Assembly (NCBI GenBank): GCA_029962745.1
Contig: CM057157.1
Span: 22,202,916-22,266,915 of the forward strand
Length of the DNA: 64,000 nt
Source: Echinometra lucunter
Lineage: Eukaryota; Echinodermata; Echinoidea; Camarodonta; Echinometridae
Direction: 5' to 3'
The notes under the pieces were generated by a model. The model made no database searches and was not told the origin of the DNA. It saw nothing but the letters and a program-made list of their open reading frames with translations. Shown here in pieces: positions 1 through 12,200 of the stretch; position 1 is the stretch's first letter, and each line of letters starts with the position of its first letter. A program made the position numbers and the translations under genes.

Positions 1-21
1 TGCATGTATATTGTCTTGCAG

Positions 22-261
22 ATGATGAAGCACCCACCTTGAACTGTTCCAACGCAAGCTCGAGCACGAATATGGGACGAAATTTCTCTTCCACCGTTGA
101 ACTTAACACAACTGCCTCTGATAACGTGGACACAGACCTACAAGTGACTTGTTCTCATACATCCAATGATACCTTCTTTGTTGGAAACACCACTGTGAAC
201 TGCTCGACTACAGATAATGCAGGAAATACTCAAACATGCATTATTCTTGTCACTGTAACAG
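22..261 (+). CDS. Gene A HYR exon 1
   Basis: Acceptor TCTTGCAG, donor GTAAGT. Variant residues are NMG, DLQV and TQTC (the 'Q type' shared with units 6, 13 and 21). Earlier exons are expected to the left of the window. Confidence 0.92.
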
Positions 262-3200
262 GTAAGTTCTTATCCAAGGATGGAACCCGTGGCTAATGGA
301 TTAAAATATTTTTTTCATAGGTTTGACATAGAAACCAAACTTTTCATGTTTCGGAAGGGAAAATAGATGGGATGTTTGGTTAAAACAGATTTTTTTAAAT
401 CATTATTTTCGCATGGTAAATCAAGATTACTTCTATTGCGCTTAAGCAACACGTATTGAGTAGAGTGTATTTTGTTCTTCACCTTCAATGGCAGAAACCG
501 TTTTATAAGCTGACATTAACTAATTTTCAATTATGTAACGTTTTGTTAACCTAAAGTTCTTTTGGTCCAGATTAGAATCTCCGAACATGATCCTTTGAAA
601 ATATACAACAATTTATTTAGGGAGTATATATGTATATTGTCTTGCAGATGATGAAGCACCCACCTTGAACTGTTCCAACGCAAGCTCGAGCACGAATGTG
701 GGACGAAATTTCTCTTCCACCGTTGAACTTAACACAACTGCCTCTGATAACGTGGACACAGACCTACTAGTGACTTGTTCTCATACATCGAATGATACAT
801 TCTTTGTTGGAAACACCACTGTGAACTGCTCGACTACAGATAATGCAGGAAATACTGAAACATGCATTATTCTTCTCACAGTAACAGGTAAGTACTTATC
901 CAAGGTTGGAGTAAACCCCTTGACTACTGTATTGTCATATTTTTCATAGGTTTGACATAGAAACCAAACTTTTCATGCTTCGGACGGGAAAATAAATGGG
1001 ATGTTTGGTTAAAACAGATTTTTAAAATCATTATTTTCGCATGGTAAATCAAGATTACTTCTATTGCGCTTAAGCAACACGTATTGAGTAGAGTGTATTT
1101 CGTTCTTCACCTTCAATGGCGGAAACCGTTTTATAAGCTGACATTAACTAATTTTCAATTATGTAACGTTTTGTTAACCTAAAGTTCTTTTGGTCCAGAT
1201 TAGAATCTCCGAACATGATCCTTTGAAAATATACAACAATTTATTTAGGGAGTATATATGTATATTGTCTTGCAGATGATGAAGCACCCACCTTGAACTG
1301 TTCCAACGCAAGCTCGAGCACGAATATGGGACGAAATTTCTCTTCCACCGTTGAACTTAACACAACTGCCTCTGATAACGTGGACACAGACCTACTAGTG
1401 ACTTGTTCTCATACATCGAATGATACATTCTTTGTTGGAAACACCACTGTGAACTGCTCGACTACAGATAATGCAGGAAATACTGAAACATGCATTATTC
1501 TTGTCACAGTAACAGGTAAGTACTTATCCAAGGTTGGAGTAAACCCCTTGACTACTGTATTGTCATATTTTTTCATAGGTTTGACATAGAAACCAAACTT
1601 TTCATGCTTCGGAAGGGAAAATAGATGGGATGTTTGGTTAAAACAGATTTTTTAAATCATTATTTTCGCATGGTAAATCAAGATTACTTCTATTGCGCTT
1701 AAGCAACACGTATTGAGTAGAGTGTATTTCGTTCTTCACCTTCAATGGCAGAAACCGTTTTATAAGCTGACATTAACTAATTTTCAATTATGTAACGTTT
1801 TGTTAACCTAAAGTTCTTTTGGTCCAGATTAGAATCTCCGAAGATGATCCTTTGAAAATATACAACAATTTATTTAGGGAGTATAAATGTATATTGTCTT
1901 GCAGATGATGAAGCACCCACCTTGAACTGTTCCAACGCAAGCTCGAGCACGAATGTGGGACGAAATTTCTCTTCCACCGTTGAACTTAACACAACTGCCT
2001 CTGATAACGTGGACACAGACCTACTAGTGACTTGTTCTCATACATCGAATGATACATTCTTTGTTGGAAACACCACTGTGAACTGCTCGACAACAGATAA
2101 TGCAGGAAATACTGAAACATGCATTATTCTTGTCACTGTAACAGGTAAGTACTTATCCAAAGTTGGAGTAATCCCCTTGACTACTGTATTGTCATATTTT
2201 TTCATAGGTTTGACATAGAAACCAAACTTTTCATGTTTCGGAAGGGAAAATAGATGAGATGTTTGGTAAAAACAGATTTTTTTAATCATTATTTTCGCAT
2301 GGTAAATCAAGATTACTTCTATTGCGCTTAAGCATTACGTATTGAGTAGAGTGTATTTCGTTCTTCATCTTCAGTGGCAGAAACCGTTTTAAAAGCTGAC
2401 ATTAACTAATTTTCAATTATGTAAAGTTTTGTTAACCTAAAGTTCTTTTGGTCCAGATTAGAATCTCCGAACATGATCCTTTGAAAATATACAACAATTT
2501 ATTTAGGGAGTATATATGTATATTGTTTTGCAGATGATGAAGCACCCACCTTGAACTGTTCCAACGCAAGCTCGAGCACGGATGTGGGACGAAATTTCTC
2601 TTCCACCGTTGAACTTAACACAACTGCCTCTGATAACGTGGACACAGACCTACTAGTGACTTGTTCTCATACATCGAATGATACATTCTTTGTTGGAAAC
2701 ACCACTGTGAACTGCTCGACTACAGATAATGCAGGAAATACTGAAACATGCATTATTCTTGTCACTGTAACAGGTAAGTACTTATCCAAGGTTGGAGTAA
2801 ACCCCTTGACTACTGTATTGTCATATTTTTTCATAGGTTTGACATAGAAACCAAACTTTTCATGTTTCGGATGGGAAAATAGATGGGATGTTTGGTTAAA
2901 ACAGATTTTTTTAATCATTATTTTCGCATGGTAAATCAAGATTACTTCTATTGCGATTAAGCAACACGTATTGAGTAGAGTGTATTTCGTTTTTCACCTT
3001 CAATGGCAGAAACCGTTTTATAAGCTGACATTAACTAATTTTCAATTGTGTAAAGTTTTGTTAACCCTAAAGTTTTTTTGGTCGAGATTAGAATCTCCGA
3101 ACATGATCCTTTGAAAATATGCAAAAATTTATTTAGGGAGTATTCATGTATATTGTCTTGCAGATGATGAAGCACCCACCTTGAACTGTTCCAACGCAAG

Positions 3201-6200
3201 CTCGAGCACGAATATGGGACGAAATTTCTCTTCCACCGTTCAATTATACACAACTGCCTCTGATAACGTGGACACAGACCTACAAGTGACTTGTTCTCAT
3301 ACATCCAATGATACCTTCTTTGTTGGAAACACCACTGTGAACTGCTCGACTACAGATAATGCAGGAAATACTCAAACATGCATTATTCTTGTCACTGTAA
3401 CAGGTAAGTTCTTATCCAAGGATGGAACCCGTGGCTAATGGATTAAAATATTTTTTTCATAGGTTTGACAGAGAAACCAAACCTTTCATGTTTCCGAAGG
3501 GAAAATAGATGGGATGTTTGGTTAAAATTTTCGCATGGTAAATCAAGATTACTTCTATTGCGATTAAGCAACACGTATTGAGTAGAGTGTATTTCGTTCT
3601 TCACCTTAAATGGCAGAAACCGTTTTATAACCTGACATTAACTAATTTTCAATTGTGTAAAGTTTTGTTAACCCTAAAGTTTTTTTGGTCGAGATTAGAA
3701 TCTCCGAACATGATCCGTTGAAAATATACAAAAATTTATTTAGGGAGTATTCATGTATATTGTTTTGCAGATGATGAAGCACCCACCTTGAACTGTTCCA
3801 ACGCAAGCTCGAGCACGAATGTGGGACGAAATTTCTCTTCCACCGTTGAACTTAACACAACTGCCTCTGATAACGTGGACACAGACCTACTAGTGACTTG
3901 TTCTCATACATCGAATGATACATTCTTTGTTGGAAACACCACTGTGACCTGCTCGACTACAGATAATGCAGGAAATACTGAAACATGCATTATTCTTGTC
4001 ACTGTAACAGGTAAGTACTTATCCAAGGTTGGAGTAAACCCCTTGACTACTGTATTGTCATATTTTTTCATAGGTTTGACATAGAAACCAAACTTTTCAT
4101 GTTTCGGATGGGAAAATAGATGGGATGTTTGGTTAAAACAGATTTTTTTTAATCATTATTTTCGCATGGTAAATCAAGATTACTTCTATTGCGATTAAGC
4201 AACACGTATTGAGTAGAGTGTATTTCGTTTTTCACCTTCAATGGCAGAAACCGTTTTATAAGCTGACATTAACTAATTTTCAATTATATAAAGTTTTGTT
4301 AACCCTAAATTTTTTTGGTCGAGATTAGAATCTCCGAACATGATCCTTTGAAAATATACAAAAATTTATTTAGGGAGTATTCATGTATATTGTCTTGCAG
4401 ATGATGAAGCACCCACCTTGAACTGTTCCAACGCAAGCTCGAGCACGGATGTGGGACGAAATTTCTCTTCCACCGTTGAACTTAACACAACTGCCTCTGA
4501 TAACGTGGACACAGACCTACTAGTGACTTGTTCTCATACATCGAATGATACATTCTTTGTTGGAAACACCACTGTGAACTGCTCGACTACGGATAATGCA
4601 GGAAATACTGAAACATGCATTACTTTTGTCACTGTAACAGGTAAGTACTTATCCAAAGTTGGAGTAATCCCCTTGACTACTGTATTGTCATATTTTTTCA
4701 TAGGTTTGACATAGAAACCAAACTTTTCATGTTTCGGAAGGGAAAATAGATGGGATGTTTGGTTAAAATTTTCGCATGGTAAATCAAGATTACTTCTATT
4801 GCGATTAAGCAACACGTATTGAGTAGAGTGTATTTCGTTCTTCACCTTAAATGGCAGAAACCGTTTTATAACCTGACATTAACTAATTTTCAATTGTGTA
4901 AAGTTTTGTTAACCCTAAAGTTTTTTTGGTCGAGATTAGAATCTCCGAACATGATCCGTTGAAAATATACAAAAATTTATTTAGGGAGTATTCATGTATA
5001 TTGTTTTGCAGATGATGAAGCACCCACCTTGAACTGTTCCAACGCAAGCTCGAGCACGAATGTGGGACGAAATTTCTCTTCCACCGTTGAACTTAACACA
5101 ACTGCCTCTGATAACGTGGACACAGACCTACTAGTGACTTGTTCTCATACATCGAATGATACATTCTTTGTTGGAAACACCACTGTGAACTGCTTGACTA
5201 CAGATAATGCAGGAAATACTGAAACATGCATTATTCTTGTCACTGTAACAGGTAAGTACTTATCCAAGGTTGGAGTAAACCCCTTGACTACTGTATTGTC
5301 ATATTTTTTCATAGGTTTGACATAGAAACCAAACTTTTCATGTTTCGGATGGGAAATTAGATGGGATGTTTGGTTAAAACAGATTTTTTTAAATCATTAT
5401 TTTCGCATGGTAAATCAAGATTACTTCTATTGCGATTAAGCAACACGTATTGAGTAGAGTGTATTTCGTTTTTCACCTTCAATGGCAGAAACCGTTTTAT
5501 AAGCTGACATTAACTAATTTTCAATCATATAAAGTTTTGTTAACCCTAAATTTTTTTGGTCGAGATTAGAATCTCCGAACATGATCCTTTGAAAATATAC
5601 AAAAATTTATTTAGGGAGTATTCATGTATATTGTCTTGCAGATGATGAAGCACCCACCTTGAACTGTTCCAACGCAAGCTCGAGCACGGATGTGGGACGA
5701 AATTTCTCTTCCACCGTTGAACTTAACACAACTGCCTCTGATAACGTGGACACAGACCTACTAGTGACTTGTTCTCATACATCGAATGATACATTCTTTG
5801 TTGGAAACACCACTGTGAACTGCTCGACTACGGATAATGCAGGAATTACTGAAACATGCATTACTTTTGTCACTGTAACAGGTAAGTACTTATCCAAAGT
5901 TGGAGTAATCCCCTTGACTACTGTATTGTCATATTTTTTCATAGGTTTGACATAGAAACCAAACTTTTCATGTTTCGGAAGGGAAATTAGATGGGATGTT
6001 TGGTTTAAACAGATTTTTTTTTTAATCATTATTTTCGCATGGTAAATCAAGATTACTTCTATTGCGATTAAGCAACACGTATTGAGTAAAGTGTATTTCG
6101 TTCTTCACCTTAAATGGCAGAAACCGTTTTATAACCTGACATTAACTAATTTTCAATTGTGTAAAGTTTTGTTAACCCTAAAGTTTTTTTGGTCGAGATT

Positions 6201-9200
6201 AGAATCTCCGAACATGATCCTTTGAAAATATACAAAAATTTATTTAGGGAGTATTCATGTATATTGTCTTGCAGATGATGAAGCACCCACCTTGAACTGT
6301 TCCAACGCAAGCTCGAGCACGAATGTGGGACGAAATTTCTCTTCCACCGTTGAACTTAACACAACTGCCTCTGATAACGTGGACACAGACCTACTAGTGA
6401 CTTGTTCTCATACATCGAATGATACATTCTTTGTTGGAAACACCACTGTGAACTGCTTGACTACAGATAATGCAGGAAATACTGAAACATGCATTATTCT
6501 TGTCACTGTAACAGGTAAGTACTTATCCAAGGTTGGAGTAAACCCCTTGACTACTGTATTGTCATATTTTTTCATAGGTTTGACATAGAAACCAAACTTT
6601 TCATGTTTCGGAAGGGAAAATAGATGAGATGTTTGGTAAAAACAGATTTTTTTAATCATTATTTTCGCATGGTAAATCAAGATTACTTCTATTGCGATTA
6701 AGCAACACGTATTGAGTAGAGTGTATTTCGTTCTTCACCTTCAATGGCAGAAACCATTTTATAAGCTGACATTGACTAATTTTCAATTATGTAAAGTTTT
6801 GTTAACCCTAAAGTTTTTTTGGTCGAGATTAGAATCTCCGAACATGATCCTTTGAAAATATACAACAATTTATTTAGGGAGTATATATGTATATTGTCTT
6901 GCAGATGATGAAGCACCCACCTTGAACTGTTCCAACGCAAGCTCGAGCACGAATATGGGACGAAATTTCTCTTCCACCGTTGAACTTAACACAACTGCCT
7001 CTGATAACGTGGACACAGACCTACTAGTGACTTGTTCTCATACATCGAATGATACATTCTTTGTTGGAAACACCACTGTGAACTGCTCGACTACAGAAAA
7101 TGCAGGAAATACTGAAACATGCATTATTCTTGTCACTGTAACAGGTAAGTACTTATCCAAGGTTGGAGTAAACCCCTTGACTACTGTATTGTCATATTTT
7201 TCATATGTTTGACATAGAAACCAAACTTTTCATGTTTCGGAAGGGAAAATAGATGGGATGTTTGGTTAAAACAGATTTTTTTGATCATTATTTTCGCATG
7301 GTAAATCAAGATTATTACTTCTATTGCGCTTAAGCAACGCGTATTGAGTAGAGTGTATTTCGTTCTTCAACTTCAATGGCAGAAAGCGTTTTATAAACGG
7401 ACGTTAACTAATTATAAATTAGGTCAAGTTTTGATAACCCTAAAGTTCTTTTGGTCCCGATTAGAATCTCCGAACATGATTCTTTGAAAATATACATCAA
7501 TTCATTTAAGGAGTATTCATATGAATTGTCTTGCAGATGATGAAGCTCCCACCTTGAACTGTTCCAACGTAAGCTCGAGCACGGATGTGGGACAAAATTT
7601 TTCTTCCACCGTTCAATTATACACAACTGCCTCTGATAACGTGGACACAGACCTACAAGTGACTTGTTCTCATACATCCAATGATACCTTCTTTGTTGGA
7701 AACACCACTGTGAACTGCTCGACTACAGATAATGCAGGAAATACTCAAACATGCATTATTCTTGTCACTGTAACAGGTAAGTTCTTATCCAAGGATGGAA
7801 CCCGTGGCTAATGGATTAAAATATTTTTTTCATAGGTTTGACTGAGAAACCAAACCTTTCATGTTTCCGAAGGGCAAATAGATGGAATGTTTCTTTAAAA
7901 CAGATTTTTTGAATCATTATTTTCGCATGGTAAATCAAGATTGCTTCTATTGCACTTAAACAACACATATTGAGTAGAATGTATTTCGTTCTTCAACTAC
8001 AATGGCAGAAAGCGTTTTATAAGCGGACATTAAATATTTCTAAATTATGTCAAGTTTTGTTAACCCTAAAGTTCTTTTGGTCCAGATTAGAATCTCCGAG
8101 CATGATTCTTTGAAAATATACACATCAATTCATTTAAGGAGTATTCATATGAATTGTCTTGCAGATGATGAACCACCCACCTTGAATTGTGCAAATGCAA
8201 CCTCGAGCACGGATTTCGGACGAAATTTCTCTTCCACCGTTGAACTTAACACAACTGCCTCTGATAACGTGGACACAGACCTACTAGTGACTTGTTCTCA
8301 TACATCGAATGATACATTCTTTGTTGGAAACACCACTGTGAACTGCTCGACTACAGATAATGCAGGAAATACTGAAACATGCATTATTCTTGTCACTGTA
8401 ACAGGTAAGTACTTATCCAAGGTTGGAGTAATCCCCTTGACTACTGTATTGTCATATTTTTTCATAGGTTTGACATAGAAACCAAACTTTTCATGTTTCG
8501 GAAGGGAAATTAGATGGGATGTTTGGTTTAAACAGATTTTTTTTTTAATCATTATTTTCGCATGGTAAATCAAGATTACTTCTATTGCGCTTAAGCAACA
8601 CGTATTGAGTAGAGTGTATTTCGTTCTTCACCTTCAATGGCAGAAACCGTTTTATAAGCTGACATTAACTAATTTTCAATTGTGTAAAGTTTTGTTAACC
8701 CTAAAGTTTTTTTGGTCGAGATTAGAATCTCCGAACATGATCCTTTGAAAATATGCAAAAATTTATTTAGGGAGTATTCATGTATATTGTCTTGCAGATG
8801 ATGAAGCACCCACCTTGAACTGTTCCAACGCAAGCTCGAGCACGAATGTGGGACGAAATTTCTCTTCCACCGTTGAACTTAACACAACTGCCTCTGATAA
8901 CGTGGACACAGACCTACTAGTGACTTGTTCTCATACATCGAATGATACATTCTTTGTTGGAAACACCACTGTGAACTGCTCGACTACGGATAATGCAGGA
9001 AATACTGAAACATGCATTACTTTTGTCACTGTAACAGGTAAGTACTTATCCAAAGTTGGAGTAATCCCCTTGACTACTGTATTGTCTTATTTTTTCATAG
9101 GTTTGACATAGAAACCAAACTTTTCATGTTTCGGAAGGGAAAATAGATGGGATGTTTGGTTAAAATTTTCGCATGGTAAATCAAGATTACTTCTATTGCG

Positions 9201-12200
9201 ATTCAGCAACACATATTGAGTAGAGTGTATTTCGTTCTTCACCTTCAATGGCAGAAACCGTTTTATAAGCTGACATTAACTAATTTTCAATTGTGTAAAG
9301 TTTTGTTAACCCTAAAGTTTTTTTGGTCGAGATTAGAATCTCCGAACATGATCCTTTGAAAATATGCAAAAATTTATTTAGGGAGTATTCATGTATATTG
9401 TCTTGCAGATGATGAAGCACCCACCTTGAACTGTTCCAACGCAAGCTCGAGCACGGATGTGGGACGAAATTTCTCTTCCACCGTTGAACTTAACACAACT
9501 GCCTCTGATAACGTGGACACAGACCTACTAGTGACTTGTTCTCATACATCGAATGATACATTCTGTGTTGGAAACACCACTGTGAACTGCTCGACTACAG
9601 ATAATGCAGGAAATACTGAAACATGCATTATTCTTGTCACTGTAACAGGTAAGTACTTATCCAAAGTTGGAGTAATCCCCTTGACTACTGTATTGTCATA
9701 TTTTTTCATAGGTTTGACATAGAAACCAAACTTTTCATGTTTCGGAAGGGAAAATAGATGGGATGTTTGGTTAAAATTTTCGCATGGTAAATCAAGATTA
9801 CTTCTATTGCAATTAAGCAACACGTATTGAGTAGAGTGTATTTCGTTCTTCACCTTCAATGGCAGAAACCGTTTTATAAGCTGACATTAACTAATTTTCA
9901 ATTGTGTAAAGTTTTGTTAACCCTAAAGTTTTTTTGGTCGAGATTAGAATCTCCGAACATGATCCTTTGAAAATATACAAAAATTTATTTAGGGAGTATT
10001 CATGATATTGTTTTGCAGATGATGAAGCACCCACCTTGAACTGTTCCAACGCAAGCTCGAGCACGGATGTGGGACGAAATTTCTCTTCCACCGTTGAACT
10101 TAACACAACTGCCTCTGATAACGTGGACACAGACCTACTAGTGACTTGTTCTCATACATCGAATGATACATTCTTTGTTGGAAACACCACTGTGAACTGC
10201 TCGACTACAGATAATGCAGGAAATACTGAAACATGCATTATTCTTGTCACTGTAACAGGTAAGTACTTATCCAAAGTTGGAGTAATCCCCTTGACTACTG
10301 TATTGTCATATTTTTTCATAGGTTTGACATAGAAACCAAACTTTTCATGTTTCGGAAGGGAAAATAGATGGGATGTTTGGTTAAAATTTTCGCATGGTAA
10401 ATCAAGATTACTTCTATTGCGATTAAGCAACACGTATTGAGTAGAGTGTATTTCGTTCTTCACCTTAAATGGCAGAAACCGTTTTATAACCTGACATTAA
10501 CTAATTTTCAATTGTGTAAAGTTTTGTTAACCCTAAAGTTTTTTTGGTCGATATTAGAATCTCCGAACATGATCCTTTGAAAATATACAAAAATTTATTT
10601 AGGGAGTATTCATGTATATTGTTTTGCAGATGATGAAGCACCCACCTTGAACTGTTCCAACGCAAGCTCGAGCACGGATGTGGGACGAAATTTCTCTTCC
10701 ACCGTTGAACTTAACACAACTGCCTCTGATAACGTGGACACAGACCTACTAGTGACTTGTTCTCATACATCGAATGATACATTCTTTGTTGGAAACACCA
10801 CTGTGAACTGCTCGACTACAGATAATGCAGGAAATACTGAAACATGCATTATTCTTGTCACTGTAACAGGTAAGTACTTATCCAAGGTTGGAGTAAACCC
10901 CTTGACTACTGTATTGTCATATTTTTTCATAGGTTTGACATAGAAACCAAACTTTTCATGTTTCGGAAGGGAAAATAGATGGGATGTTTGGTTAAAATTT
11001 TCGCATGGTAAATCAAGATTACTTCTATTGCGATTAAGCAACACGTATTGAGTAGAGTGTATTTCGTTCTTCACCTTCAATGGCAGAAACCGTTTTATAA
11101 GCTGACATTTACTAATTTTCAATTGTGTAAAGTTTTGTTAACCCTAAAGTTTTTTTGGTCGAGATTAGAATCTCCGAACATGATCCTTTGAAAATATACA
11201 AAAATTCATTTAGGGAGTATTCATGTATATTGTCTTGCAGATGATGAAGCACCCACCTTGAACTGTTCCAACGCAAGCTCGAGTACGGATGTGGGACGAA
11301 ATTTCTCTTCCACCGTTGAACTTAACACAACTGCCTCTGATAACGTGGACACAGACCTACTAGTGACTTGTTCTCATACATCGAATGATACATTCTGTGT
11401 TGGAAACACCACTGTGAACTGCTTGACTACAGATAATGCAGGAAATACTGAAACATGCATTATTCTTGTCACTGTAACAGGTAAGTACTTATCCAAGGTT
11501 GGAGTAATCCCCTTGACTACTGTATTGTCATATTTTTTCATAGGTTTGACATAGAAACCAAACTTTTCATGTTTCGGAAGGGAAAATAGATGGGATGTTT
11601 GGTTAAAACAGATTTTTTTAATCATTATTTTCGCATGGTAAATCAAGATTACTTCTATTGCGATTAAGCAACACGTATTGAGTAGAGTGTATTTCGTTCT
11701 TCACCTTCAATGGCAGAAACCATTTTATAAGCTGACATTAACTAATTTTCAATTATGTAAAGTTTTGTTAACCCTAAAGTTTTTTTGGTCGAGATTAGAA
11801 TCTCCGAACATGATCCTTTGAAAATATACAACAATTTATTTAGGGAGTATTCATGTATATTGTCTTGCAGATGATGAAGCACCCACCTTGAACTGTTCCA
11901 ACGCAAGCTCGAGCACGGATGTGGGACGAAATTTCTCTTCCACCATTGAACCTAACACAACTGCCTCTGATAACGTGGACACAGACCTACTAGTGACTTG
12001 TTCTCATACATCGAATGATACATTCTTTGTTGGAAACACCACTGTGAACTGCTCGACTACAGATAATGCAGGAAATACTGAAACATGCATTATTCTTGTC
12101 ACTGTAACAGGTAAGTACTTATCCAAGGTTGGAGTAAACCCCTTGACTACTGTATTGTCATATTTTTCATATGTTTGACATAGAAACCAAACTTTCATGT

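Noticed and set aside
2038..12198. Repeated minus-strand open frames of about 90 codons through the HYR array
   Set aside because: They run antisense across exon and intron of each unit and recur only because the unit recurs. The + strand exons have domain and splice support.
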